A stretch of 64,000 nt of DNA, from contig CM055104.1 in the NCBI GenBank assembly GCA_029204225.1, positions 53,483,165-53,547,164 on the forward strand, read 5' to 3'. The notes beneath the pieces were generated by a model, which had not been told where the DNA came from, searched no databases, and was given only the letters and a program-made list of their open reading frames with translations. The DNA is from Diphasiastrum complanatum (Eukaryota; Streptophyta; Lycopodiopsida; Lycopodiales; Lycopodiaceae). This document shows, piece after piece, positions 10,261 through 21,616 of this stretch. The position numbers and the translations under genes were made by a program. Each line of letters begins with the position of its first letter. Position 1 is the first letter of the stretch.

Positions 10261-12930
10261 CATTCAATTTGAAAGGTAACACTTTGCAAGTTTGAGAAAC
10301 CTTGCTCGAGGGAAACATATAAAGTCCAGGCGAGGCATGGCTAAAAATAAAAATAATAAATTTTGTGGACTCTTTTTTCACAAGTGTTATTTATGGGTTT
10401 ACTTATGTTGAGAAACTAGGGGGTTTACTAGTTTATTATCATGATTGTTTTCAAGCGTCAAATCTTATGGATTCTATGTATATAAACAAGATGATTGATA
10501 TATCACGAGAAGCTTTGCATAGGGCATTCAAATTGTTAAAAGCAAAGATTGCATTGATTTATTTTAGTTCTTAAACTCAAATCTCAGCATAGTCACATGC
10601 TAATATCCATTCAGGATATCCTTAGTTTCAACTTTTCTTAGAGCCAAGCTTTTGCTTGAAGGATCAACTACTAACAATGCTGAACCATAGCAAACACAAA
10701 CTCACAATGGTTGCCCACATCAATTTGTAAGAACACAATAGCTACTTCATTTTTGGTATGCAGGCAGTACAATTACCCAAAAACTAACATCCCACACCAA
10801 AATTCAGCCTCCAAGAAATCCCCACATAGACGGACTAGTGTATGAGCCTAAATACATAATGTTTTTGAATACTTGCTCACAAAAAAGAACCAAATTTCAT
10901 ATGTTGCATCTATGTAGAATTCTTCTTTACTGAATTGTTCTCAAAACTTCTAACAAATAATTATCTTTTTCGTAAAGTAGGTCAGGATTTGAACAATATC
11001 AGACGATCAACATAAAAGCATATCAACATACCTCTATCTTCAGTGACTACCATCTCTCGAAGGATTACTTGACATTACGACTATAGGTACTTATCCTTAA
11101 CATTTTATTGGTATTGCAGACTATTGTACTTCAAATTACACTGTGTTTAGGGTTTTCATAGAATTGGATAGGATATAATTGGAATTGGACTCATATATGA
11201 GCAATTACTCCAAAAGGTCGAAGACATTAAAAAAGAAAAAATCTATATCATAGAATGCAAGTACAGATAAACTAGTAAACTTGCAGCTGAATCGAATATG
11301 GGAAAATCTATATTATAGAACATATAGAGAAAATACTAACCTTGCACCTGAATCGATTGTATAAGGTTAGCAATCTAAGCTAAATGTAATTCTTCCATTG
11401 CTGAATGTTATGTGCCCAATTTGGATTTAAATGATAACAGTTGGGGCTCAGTGCCCAATTAGCAAGAGATTGCTAATGCCTCTGTCCATAAATGTCTAAT
11501 AAATGCTAGATAACGAGTGTGAGGGCTTATGTTCTGATGACGGTTCATTTGTAACTCTTCCCCCTCCTAATAAAGTTACTCTCCTCATTATGGATATGAA
11601 AATGAGGAAGGGCGAATACAAACTAAAAATAGTTGAAGAATATGTACTATTGAAACTGCACTGTAGAAATTGCAACATGTGAATGGACTGCTGCTTAATG
11701 AATCAAGATGGGCAATGCATGGCTGGATGAAAGGATATTACACTGTCAAGGATAGCTCAATGTTTTAAAACCTATCAACCTATCAACTGTAAACACAAAG
11801 TCATGAACACAAAGAAGGCATTGTTAGATACCCTAAAGGTTTATCAACATCAAGTCGTGAGTAGAAAGGGCAAGGACGTGTTACAAACAAGTACATGTTT
11901 GAACAATTATAGTGGAGGGCATAAAAAACATGTTATAGACAAGTACATTTCTAAACATTTTTGGTAAACACATTTTCTAGCCTGGTCCAATGAGTTCAGA
12001 TTCATGTTAAAATACCCTCCTTCCATTGCAGTAGAGTAGAGAGGTCTAGTCAGAATGTGCTTGGTTTCCAAAAAAGACATGCATTTAATACGTCCAGATT
12101 AAGAACTCTTCAAAATAATATCATATTAACTTTGTTTTACAATCTTGACTCGGTCCATTCTACTAAATCAAAAAAAAAATGTTTGAGGTCATGTTCCAGC
12201 ATGCAAAGGACTAGGAATGCCAAGAGGAAAAACTATGGCACTAAATAGCATCGTGGCTGAAAGATTACACCTCACATCTTCATGTGTTTGTTGTTGCACC
12301 TTGTGCAAAGTCAAACATGTACAAGTTAGAGAGGTCAATTGCACATGAATGGACAATTATTTGCAAGGCCAATCTCCTGCCAATTTGCGGGATACATGGA
12401 GGATGTGCTCTCAAAGGACAACCAGTCAAAAACTTCAGGAGGGATTCTATTAATAATACGCTCATCCTTCAATGAGATCAGCCACCTTCAACATAGAAAA
12501 GCCCCATGTGTGACACTGAGCATACAAAAAGCGGAAAAAATGCACGTTTGAAATGTAGATACCTATATGCAATTCATCTTGCCGTGTGTGGTAGGCCTGG
12601 CTGTATGTCCGCAGGATTTGCATTTTTCATCTCCTTTTTCAAATTGCCAAATGCTAGTTTGAAATGCATTTGGCGATGCCGCCTGAAATATGCATCCTTG
12701 TTTGGTAGTTGCTCTAGGCCAACAGCCAATCGAGCCAACATACTCTTGGCTGCCTCTGTCAAGAGCCACCATTAAAATGTCTCCTTGGCCATGAATTTGC
12801 AAAGTCCCTTGTTGTCTGACCACATGCCAAGGCACTCTCTAATTTCCTTGTCACTAGCAAAGATAGTCAGTTTATCTTTCTTTCTACAATCAATTACATA
12901 GTTATCCGTGGTGTGCTTTGTGAACATACA
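10261..12930. other. No recognisable gene
   Basis: AT-rich single-copy-looking sequence with short unrelated open frames. The only frame with balanced composition is minus 12,563-12,835 (overlapped by minus 12,574-12,762), which I cannot assign to any family. No LTR, tRNA or intron-exon pattern was recognised. Confidence 0.4.
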
Positions 12931-13192
12931 TGTTAGAAATCAATGATAAATTTCATTGTTACTGTTTATGATGTACATTAATGTTGACAATTGTGACCAG
13001 CTGTCATTAGCCGTAGGCTAGTCTATTAGTCTACTCATAGGTTTTCTCTCTCTATCAGGGTTCATGGTTTATTTGTACATTCTACATTTTGTATGAGTTA
13101 GTGTGATAGAGTGATAGTGCATGTTCTTCTTCCGCCTTCTTGTGGTGATTGCTTATGGTGAATTCTTGATGTTGCATATCTAATTCTTGACA
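12931..13192 (+). repeat. Short Copia LTR (262 bp)
   Basis: It begins TGTTAGAAATCAATG and ends ...ATTCTTGACA directly before a tRNA-Met primer site. A CT-rich stretch follows the middle. This is the 5' LTR of a small-LTR Copia element whose 3' LTR is not in the window, so the start relies on the terminal TG and the family's habit. Confidence 0.65.
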
Positions 13193-13203
13193 TGGTATCA
13201 GAG
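13193..13203 (+). other. Primer binding site (tRNA-iMet)
   Basis: TGGTATCAGAG immediately follows the LTR's terminal CA. It is complementary to the 3' end of plant initiator tRNA-Met and primes minus-strand synthesis. Confidence 0.75.
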
Positions 13204-13873
13204 AGATTTCCCAAAGATGGAGCAAGAAGAGCCAATGACATTCTTGGTCTTGTTCATAGTGATCTGTGTGGACCAATACAAACTAGGTCCATTAGTGGTT
13301 GTTACTATTTCATCACATTTATTGATGACTATAGTAGACATATCTACATTTATTTCATAAGCAAGAAATCTGATGCTTTTGCCAAGTTTAGAGACTGCAA
13401 GGCTCTAGTTGAAAAACAAACAAGTTGTTATATTAAGCCTCAGATCAGATGGTGGCGGTGAGTATTTTTCAACAGAGTTTATAAATTTTTGCAAGGATCA
13501 GGGTATCAAGAGACAAACTACTACACCCTATTCACTACAACAGAATGGAGCTGCAAAATGGAAAAATAGATCCATTGTGGAGATGGCTAGGGCATTGCTT
13601 AAGAACAAGAGTTTGCCAAATACTTTTTGGGCAGAAGCATGCAACACAGCTACTCATATCTTGAATCGGTGTCCTACTAAGTCCGTGGAGGGTAAGACAC
13701 CTTACGAAGCTTTTACTAGAAAGAAACCTAATGTTTCTCATTTACGAGTATTTGGTTGTGATGCTTACACTCATGTGCCTGATAAAAAATGAAAGAAGCT
13801 GGATGCAAAAGCTGTTAAGTGTATTTTCCTTGGATACGATGAAAGAGCCAAGGCATACAGGATGTATGAGTAA
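13204..13873 (+). pseudogene. Copia integrase fragment joined directly to the LTR
   Basis: Starts as RFPKDGARRANDILGLVHSD and covers most of the integrase core: first Asp in VHSDLCGP, second Asp in RSDGGGEY, then QNGAAKWKNRS, where the third catalytic Glu (family: NGVAERKNR) is Lys. A frameshift lies at about 13,410 and a TGA at 13,790; the downstream part reads ...IFLGYDERAKAYRMYE. Gag, protease and the integrase zinc domain are missing between the primer site and this point, so the element is internally deleted. At 13,873 it is cut and joined to minus-strand gag of another Copia. Confidence 0.8.
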
Positions 13874-14157
13874 TGCATCCCACATCTCCTTAGCTTTAAA
13901 GAGTGTAGCCAGGTCAAGTGTGAGACTATCTTTGATGGAAGATGATAGCAAGGCTACTGCCTTGCCATTTTTCTCCCTCCATTCGCGTAGCTCCTTGCCT
14001 GTTGTCGTAGGCATTTCTTCTGTGCATCGTCCACCCAAGGGAATAGTCCTTCGCCCTTGAGTATCAGTGATGTCTTAACTCTCCAGGCTAGAAAGTTAGA
14101 TCCTAAAGAATCAAGTATTATGCAGATCTTGCTCTGCATGCTGCTGATTGAAGCCAT
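13874..14157 (-). pseudogene. Copia gag (UBN2) fragment
   Basis: Minus-strand reading starts MASISSMQSKICIILD, continues ...WRVKTSLILKGEGLFPWVDD, and after one frameshift (about 14,010-14,030) ...GKELREWREKNGKAVALLSSS...AKEMWDALL. This is the N-terminal part of a Copia Gag (capsid-forming UBN2 domain). The same family appears at 55,490-56,013 and 934-1,000. It is truncated at 13,874 where the plus-strand integrase fragment begins. Confidence 0.75.
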
Positions 14158-14261
14158 TGCTTCTTGGAGTCTGTTCCCTTGTTGATGGTTGTTTGTTTGA
14201 ATGCTTGGCCTCCTGGATCTGCTAGCTTCTTGGCTATGTCAGAATATGACAGGATGACCGG

Positions 14262-14306
14262 CTCTGATACCATTGATGAAAAAATAAGTGATATGCTCTG
14301 ATACCA
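14262..14306 (-). other. Duplicated tRNA-Met primer-site motif
   Basis: On the minus strand TGGTATCAGAG occurs at 14,296-14,306, one base inside the LTR boundary, and again (with CAATGGTATCAGAGCC context) at 14,262-14,272. The two starts are 34 bp apart. The same arrangement, 35 bp apart, is seen at 56,129-56,174 in the related element. Confidence 0.6.
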
Positions 14307-14307
14307 C

Positions 14308-15334
14308 TGATGAGAATCAGGAGGAGGATCACAGTCGCGAAGCTTTCACGAAGGAACTACGAATCTCTTACCCTCGGATGGAGTTCAGATGTGATCGCTG
14401 GACACTGCCAATTGAATCACTCCTACCGTCCTCCAGAGTGTAGTCAGACACTGCTGATCTACGTTTTATAAAATTAATGCAGCATTCAACATAGTATCAA
14501 CCAAGGTGCAAAATTTAAAAGAACAAGGAAACTTAGTTAGACACACGAATAAACAATAGACACATTTGCATTCGAAATCAAACACAACAAGAAAATCATC
14601 TATATTGACCTTTATCTGATTTCTTCAAGCACTGCATGCAAATCCATGCAGTGCGCTGGCGTGGGAGAAACACAGTTCTCTCACGAGCAATCGTCTCGCT
14701 TTACTAGCGGACAGTTGGATCTACAGATCCTAGACAGAATTGTCTTCGCACGCAGGCGGACATGTATTCTGTATTTCGTCTTGATTGCTTACTAGCATCA
14801 GACTACTACGTTACACTGTATGTGTGCTCTATTGATCGATATGTCAAGTAACATCCAGTAAGTAAAGTCGCTCTATGTAATTCTAAGATTAGAGTAATTA
14901 AGCATCTACAACTAATCAGGGAAATACAAGAGTGGCAGATTAGCCACAACCCAAAATGTATCTACTGACGTCATGCCATCAGATCATATATCTGTACTTT
15001 TGGGTACTTGCATGATCTCGCTGGTACTCTCTGGAGCGTGAAGGACACGAGAAGGTCTCGTTTTGGTTGTTTGCCTTCTCTCATATTGGACTGCAAAAGA
15101 TTCTCGTTCATAAATCTTTCGAGTTCGCAAACCGTACGTCTTCATCTGTGCGACTTTCGAGTTCGCGAACCGTTTGTCTTCGTTCCTTCGACTTTCGAGT
15201 TCGCGTCCCTTTGACTTTCGAGTTCACAAAATTTTTTGTGCTTCATGTCTCCTGACTTTCGTGTTCGTGAACATCTTCGTCAGGCTAAGGGCTGAAAGCT
15301 AGCAAGGATTTGTAGTTAGAAACATTTCGTTTCT
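14308..15334 (-). repeat. LTR-like sequence of the minus-strand Copia
   Basis: The boundary at 14,308 (TGATGAGAATC) follows from the adjacent primer site. A TGACGTCA palindrome lies at 14,966-14,973. Positions 14,461-14,840 are repeated, diverged, at 15,335-15,720 (shared landmarks: TTTAC TAGCGGAC, GCAGGCGGAC/GCATAGGCGGAC). The outer LTR boundary could not be fixed. Confidence 0.5.
15114..15282. repeat. Minisatellite (GACTTTCGAGTTCG units)
   Basis: Five diverged units begin near 15,114, 15,152, 15,190, 15,213 and 15,254 (spacings 38, 38, 23, 41). Each starts (GA)CTTTCGAGTTCG or a close variant. It lies inside the LTR-like sequence and is probably an LTR-internal repeat. Confidence 0.7.
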
Positions 15335-15960
15335 TCATGTTATAGATTAATACAGCATTCAACAAAAAAACTGAACCAGAGTGCGGAATAGATAAAACAA
15401 GTGAGTGAGATACACAAGCGATAGCAGACAATAATTTATTCAAGATCAGACAAAATTAAAAGTGATATGTGCGTAATAGCTACAGTATCATCTATTGATC
15501 CTCTTGTTTTTGAGCGTTGTATGACAGTCTACATAGCGCATTGGCGTGAGAGAAAATAGTGTTATCTCATGAGTAGCATCTCGCTTACTAGCGGACTTCT
15601 TGGATCTCGGTAGATCCTGCTTACAAAATTGTCCCCCGCATAGGCGGACTTCTATTCTATATTCTGTATATTTTCTATCTGCTACTGTATGTATCTTATA
15701 CACTTAGATTAGCAAACCAAATTAGATAGACTAAACAATCTATTGGATTCTATGCTCTGTGTCTGTGATAGTTATACGTACAGCTCTGTTTGATGAGCGG
15801 TAGTATTTCGCCATCCGTCAGGTCTAGGTGTTTTGCTAGACATTTCCAACAACAGTGGGTGTGACTAGTGAGACTTGACCAAAGCAGTGTATTTCGGCCA
15901 CATTTGGTAGACTGCCCGCTCTTGTGTTTCAAAGAGGTCAGGTCCAATTTTTGTTTTTAA
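15335..15960 (-). repeat. Second, diverged LTR-like copy
   Basis: Matches 14,461-14,840 in order: ACAGCATTCAACA, GCATTGGCGTGAGAGAAA, CTTACTAGCGGACT, GGATCT, GCATAGGCGGAC, then TATTCTGTAT. The offset is about 875-890 bp. This suggests two LTRs of related elements side by side, or one LTR pair with its internal part lost. No coding sequence. Confidence 0.5.
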
Positions 15961-17460
15961 CTTAGCAACAATAATGACATGCTTGCTCAATTTTGCTTTT
16001 CATAACACCCATCAATAACACATGAGAATTGAGTAGTATCCACTAACTATTCATCTTCCGTTCAACAGGGAAACAATTTTTTCAAATCATGTCACGTACA
16101 ATGATACCAGTGATATAGCTAGCATGCTAAGAATACTACGATAAACATGCATATCATTACATTCTACATACTTCGGTAAAGCTACACACTTGTTAACTCA
16201 AATGGATATGAAATAACAAGTACGTGTTTCTAAACATCAAAGACCCATACAAGCTAAGACAATCAGGTTGTCATTATCGTATTTCTTGTAGTTAACAACC
16301 CTTCATGCATCACTTTACATACCTTCATCCTTTAGTCTAACCTGTTAGCAGTGCTTCATCATGCATAATTGAAAGCATGCACATGTACCATAGTAAGCAT
16401 TCCATTCAGATTACATTCATCATACACATAGCAACTATGAGAAGAAACATTACCAAAGGTGTGATTGAGAAAAACCAGCTTATCGCAAGAGGTGTCTAGT
16501 CATGAATGTGGAGGGCCTCCTCTTGCATTGCTTTACCACTTTTGCATTCTTTCATCTATCTGGCATTGACGGACATTAGAGGTGTATTCCGCAAAAGTGT
16601 TGATCTGGTTGGAAAGTGTGAGGTTCTAGACAGCTCGCTTCAAATGCTCATTACGAATCGTTGGTGGTGCAAATTCTACATTAGTTGTGATCTAGATTGA
16701 TCTCTCTTGTTGCTGTGACTTTCAACACAGGTGTGTTGATTCAGACCAACCACTCATCAACGCAAGTACCGTGCCCCAGAAATGCGCTTGACTGGCAACA
16801 GAAATACACTCTTAATTGGCTTGCTGACTGACAGCAAAAGTGCGCTCAGAAGTCAGCGAAAGTGCGCTTAGCGACGGAGGGAAACCTCACATCTGAATTT
16901 TATGATAGTAATTTTGTTCATGGAGGGCTCGGAGTGTAGCGATGGAACATCCTCTCTCATGCAGGGCAGCGCAGCTCTGGATAGTAATCATGATTGCTTA
17001 CAAAGGTGTTTTCATTATAGCCCACAGTCTTTACTCATGATAGATCAGTGCTCTGACAGTAGCGTTGGAGGCAGTATCATAGGAACTAGTGTTGACGGAG
17101 GCCTCCAGAAGTGCGATGGACTAGCTCGTATAGAATCGGGTGGCTCTCTCACAGTAGTTCTTAGTCATTGATGCGTTACTGGAGCAGCGATTGGCAACTA
17201 TGAAGTGTTGGTAGTGGTAGGTCGAGCTATCATCAAATGATGAGAAATTTGTTCACAGTTGTGGGTTTGGGCAGGCGATGAGGTGCATGAAGTTCTCTTC
17301 CTTCAAAAGTTTCGAGCTGAAAGGCTGGTGAGTAGCCCTTGTTCCAACTCGTGTTGATATTGCTCTGTGGAACGATCTCTAATGGTTTAGAGTGGCCTTG
17401 CTCCGTAGAGCTCAAATAACAGGTTTCAGTAGATACTGGAAAACAAACTCGCCTGTCAGC
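15961..17460. other. No recognisable gene
   Basis: Unassigned sequence. Open frames at 16,506-16,700 and 16,902-17,171 have no recognisable motif. Confidence 0.35.
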
Positions 17461-17785
17461 CTACTCAACAAAAGGTGAATTCTCATTTGTAGTATTTTGT
17501 GGTTTTGATGCGGTCTGTTCTGCTGCAAGCTTCTTCCTTGTCAGATATAAATGTGTAGCATGCGGAAATTCTGGTTCAAGAGAAAAGCAATCCGGGGAAA
17601 ACCTTCCCCTCAATAGATGTCTCGATTGTATATCCATAGTGAAATACATCATTGATATTGGTTTCAAAGATTCTCTCTTCAACAGGGTTTACATCAAAAA
17701 TTGGCGATCTGCTACAATCTGCATACAACTCACTGATAGAGGGATAGCTGACTGCATAAAAGTTGTTGGAACATCGGTTGAGCAA
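17461..17785 (-). pseudogene. Unassigned degraded coding-like segment
   Basis: Two overlapping minus-strand frames give a plausible continuous protein if one frameshift near 17,580 is allowed: upstream ...PVEERIFETNINDVFHYGYTIE..., downstream ...PEFPHATHLYLTRKKLA.... Composition is protein-like (balanced, charged, aromatic), unlike the neighbouring noise. I do not recognise the family. It could be an exon of a host gene or chance. Confidence 0.3.
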
Positions 17786-17989
17786 TGTAGCTCAGTTGAT
17801 CAGTGATGGAGTAGAGTTATATGACAACGTAGCTTTTTGGATTGCGATCAATAGCAGGTCCGTGACTAATATAGACACCTACCTTCGGTGATTGGGTAGC
17901 CCAGATAGCAATGAAGGAGCTCAGCTACATCCTCATTGCATTGCTTGAAAACTCGATTCTGAAAATGATGGTTGTTCCATGACTTTCCC

Positions 17990-18123
17990 TTCAACGTGCT
18001 CAAAAAATCTTGTGTCAACAGATGACATCGTGACATCGTTGGTCATCCTTTACATCTTCAACGTGCTCAAAAAATCTTGTGTCAACAGATGACATCGTGA
18101 CATCGTTGGTCATCCTTTACATC
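17990..18123. repeat. Perfect 67-bp tandem duplication
   Basis: TTCAACGTGCTC...TTTACATC (17,990-18,056) is repeated without change at 18,057-18,123. Perfect identity implies a recent event. Confidence 0.95.
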
Positions 18124-18129
18124 ATGCTT

Positions 18130-18484
18130 ATAAGCTCATTCTACCAACTGATTATATTGATGAAGCGAGGATACTCAAGGTGGTAGATTCACCATTTATG
18201 CCATCTCACTATGTATGTGGAGTTCTTCTAAAATGCATGTGCCTCTCTAATAACCTTTCTCCAAGTCTCAACAATGAAAAGAACCTCAACCAATGGAGTC
18301 CCAATCATAGTATAAGCTCATTCTACCAACTGATTATATTGAGAATACTCAAGGTGGTAGATTCACCATTTATGCCATCTCACTATGTATGTGGAGTTCT
18401 TCTAAAATGCATGTGCCTCTCTAGTAACCTTTCTCCAAGTCTCAACAATGAAAAAAACCTCAACCAATGGAGTCCCAATCATAA
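18130..18484. repeat. 182-bp tandem duplication
   Basis: ATAAGCTCATTCTACC... at 18,130 recurs at 18,312. The second unit lacks 8 bp (GATGAAGCGAG-type stretch) and differs at a few bases. It sits 6 bp after the 67-bp duplication, so this short region duplicated twice. The open frame at 18,180-18,509 exists only because of the duplication. Confidence 0.9.
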
Positions 18485-19665
18485 AAAAAACCCTCAACTC
18501 ATGGCATAGAAGGAATGCTATACAACCATATGCTCAAAGAAGAATTTCTCTAATTAGCAATCTCCTTCATTACAAACTTTACAAACTCTCATGAGTAAGA
18601 GTGTATTTATAATCGAAAGGTATTCCTCACAGATTATGAAAAGTTACAAGCATAATCCAAGAGAGTACGAGAATTCAACAACAACCTCGTCTTACTTCAT
18701 ATAGAATATCTCTATCTCTCAAACAATTGGTCTCTCTTAAGCAAGCTCTCAATATCACTCTTGAACCAAATTGAGCTCTCAAGAAACACTCATCGTAAAA
18801 CTCTTAGCTCCTCGAAACACTCGTCACTGTCCAACTATTGAAATATTTGCCATACTCCAACTATTCAACTATTCCACTTCTCGACTCTCTTCGACTATTC
18901 GACAATTATGTTTTTGATACAATAAGTGGACTCTCTTATATAGCCAAACCCCAAGGGTTGCCCTTCAATATGACATTTTGTCAATTGTCATGCATTCCGT
19001 ACCTTCTTTGCCACATGTTCTTCCCTTATTAGGGTTCACCTATTTTAGTAGATTCCCCAACTTGCTCCCCTCTTCCAAATAGGGTGTTCTTTGGGTTTTG
19101 GAGCTTAACAACCTTGAAGTTTATCTTTTCACGCTTCTCAAGATTGGCTCTTCGTTGCTTTCCCCAAGTGGTTCTTCGCTTAGATTGCCTTTTGCAAAAA
19201 TAGTATGTGCTTAGGGCAAGGAACCTTTTTGCCTTATCTTTGTTAACCAACCTAGTAGCTACTAGTCAACCCCTATGGGTGTAGCTGTCCCATCATTTTC
19301 TTTGCTCGGTTTTTCATATTGTCGGTTTCCTATGTTGACGGCTTTTCCATACATTCATACTGCTTGGCCTGTTGGTTTGTCTGTGCTCGAAATTATCTTG
19401 ACCTTGTCGTTAGGATTTCCATGGTATTTTGAGCCTGTTATAATATTTTTGGTGACGAAATTTTCAATGTATTTTTTCTTCGCTGGTTCTTTTCTTGAAA
19501 CTGGCTTCTGTAACATTCATGACTAGAGCTTTTCCAACAAACTGGTTTTTTTGCAAATACACTAGGTAAACATATATTAGCAAAACAGCTTTGTACATGG
19601 TGAAATTTTAGCACGGCTATGTCGGCTATTTTTACAACTGGCTAGAAAGCCACAAAACATTTTTA
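18485..19665. other. No recognisable gene
   Basis: Low-complexity AT/CT-rich sequence with repeated CAACTATT and CTCGAAACACTC words near 18,780-18,900. Nothing assignable. Confidence 0.35.
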
Positions 19666-19670
19666 CAGGG

Positions 19671-20420
19671 TGTTGGAGGATTTGCGGATCTCAAGGCAAC
19701 CCTAACCCTAGTTAATAAGTGAGAGGGATTTGGCACCTGCGTGTGTAAGTCCAACCCGATGATCACACAGTTATTTGATTGATTAGTTAAAAGTCAATAA
19801 AAGGACTTTAGGCCTTTTTGCGGGACTTTTAATGTCGCAGGGCCTAAATGTCAAGTTAGTGAATAAAGTTGGGTTTCCCTCCAATTTTGATGGTTCCCAC
19901 ACTTTTTTAAATTTGAATAAAAAGAGAGGCAAGACTGGACCAATAGGATTCAGAGGCCAGGGTCCTCCTCTCTACTATAAGAAGGGACCAACTCGAGTTG
20001 CTCCTCATGTTCATTTTCTCATTTCAATAAAGCAGATTGGTTCTCTTCAGAAATGGATTGATGAATGTCCTTGCTCTTCTTCTTTCCTTCTCCATCTCTC
20101 ATGCTTTCTTTGGATTTTGCTAATTATTGGATCTGAATGTTATTGGGATTGAGTGTTATTATACTTTTTATGAGAGAGAAAGAGAGAGAGAGAAAGAGTG
20201 AGCTATCTTTGTCGTGAATCGTAGTGTTAATGGATCTTAGTGTTAATGAGTAGGGTTAATGGATGTAGAGTTAGATTTAGATCTTCCATTCATGCTGAAA
20301 TCTGAACTAAACTATCACTCTCATGGGAACGAACCTACGCGTGACAACTAACTCCGTCTCTATGATGCTAGATTGACTAGATCTTAGATTCAGGTTAGGC
20401 AAGGAAAGAAACCCACTACA
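19671..20420 (+). mobile_element. Solo LTR (Gypsy, tRNA-Asp family) with perfect TSD
   Basis: A 750-bp LTR from TGTTGGAGGATTTG to ...CCCACTACA, flanked by CAGGG on both sides (19,666-19,670 and 20,421-20,425). It is the same family as the LTR at 29,825-30,571, which is followed by a tRNA-Asp primer site and gag. Solo LTRs arise by recombination between an element's two LTRs, removing the inside. Orientation was taken from the relative. It contains a GA-rich AGAGAGAAAG tract near 20,170. Confidence 0.93.
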
Positions 20421-20425
20421 CAGGG

Positions 20426-20871
20426 CATTTCTAAGGCCACAAACTTTTTCTCTAGCCTCATTAAGGGCGGGTTGGGACCCACTTCTAAGCGGACCAGCAC
20501 TTTTCACTCGGCTTTACATATATCAAATATTTTTTACGGTTCTTGAGACCATCACAAAACTACTATAACTTGTCTAGCCACTTTAGGGGTAGACTGGGAC
20601 CCTTTTACAGAGGCAACTATCTGTCGATTTTTTGCTAATAACCGGGTTTTACATGCCGGTCTTTTGCAGTTTTGAAAAAAGAAAGCCCAATATTAGTCCG
20701 AACTTCCGTGCAAAAATATTGGCTAACAGACTGGGACTACATTCTAGCCACCTACCTAGTCTTGGGCCTTCCTCAGTCCTTTTGTTCCTTCTTATGAGCC
20801 CTCTACTCGTCTTCTTCTTCCTCTTCCACTCTCCTCTTCAATGAGTGGCGCTCCTCCCTCTTCTTCCCTAA
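20426..20871. other. No recognisable gene
   Basis: Sequence interrupted by the solo LTR continues here. It has repeated GGGTTGGGACCC/AGACTGGGACCC words (about 20,470 and 20,590) but no assignable family. Confidence 0.3.
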
Positions 20872-21616
20872 GTGCGATATTTGTCAGGGCTGTCCATTGT
20901 CGGATTTGCCCCTTCTTCTTCTGTTTTGGATGGGTGGGAGACCTCTCTTGACCAATCCCTTCTCGACTACTTGGCTTCTCAGCTTCGTCGACATCCTTCT
21001 CTTTTTTTTGACTTCCTTAACAAGGCTTGGTCCCATTCTCCTACCCTGTGGCGTATAAGATTCAAGACCGCCTGCTCTCTCCCTAAGGGTAAGCTCAGAT
21101 ATCTAGCCTACCACATCCTCACCAATGGCCCTTTCTTTCAGATCACCTTTGCCCACTCTACTAGCTGGAAGAGGAGTCTATTGAGCACCTTTTTTTCAAT
21201 TGTCGTAGAGACTTGTGGTTGAAAGTCCATGGTCTCCTTTGTTGCTGGGTGTCACCCTGGCTTATTTATGGTTGACACGGTCATGTTGGGAGATCCACGC
21301 ACAATATTTACTTCACTTCTAGCATCTGTGTAGGTTGGCGGCTTTATGGCTCATATGGTTGGCACACAATCGCCAAGTTTTTGATGGTTCATCATGGTTT
21401 TTGGTGACGGCTTGTTTGTGACTTGTTATATATATTTTTACTGTTGTTTAGATCTATTGAACTACCTCCCTGTGTGGTGTGCTATATGTCCTATAGTTTT
21501 TTGTAATGCACCCCCTTTGGGGGTTGCTTACTGTTTCGGCCTTTGATTGTCATTTAACTTCTATACATGTATATTTGTGAATATATAATAGTATCGTTAA
21601 GCTTTGCAAAAAAAAA
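20872..21616 (+). mobile_element. LINE (L1-type) 3' end, block B copy
   Basis: Frames in this stretch encode the end of a LINE ORF2: DFLNKAWSHSPTLWRIRFKTA and then, after frame changes, an EEVY...APFFNC-like zf-RVT segment with RRDLWL. The 3' UTR ends GCTTTGC followed by an A-run (21,608-21,616). It corresponds to 2,530-3,142 in block A but retains about 130 bp (21,050-21,180) that block A has lost. Dead by multiple stops. Confidence 0.75.

Noticed and set aside
18180-18509. 109-residue protein with internal repeat
   Set aside because: The repeat is the 182-bp DNA duplication; no motif and no similarity outside it.
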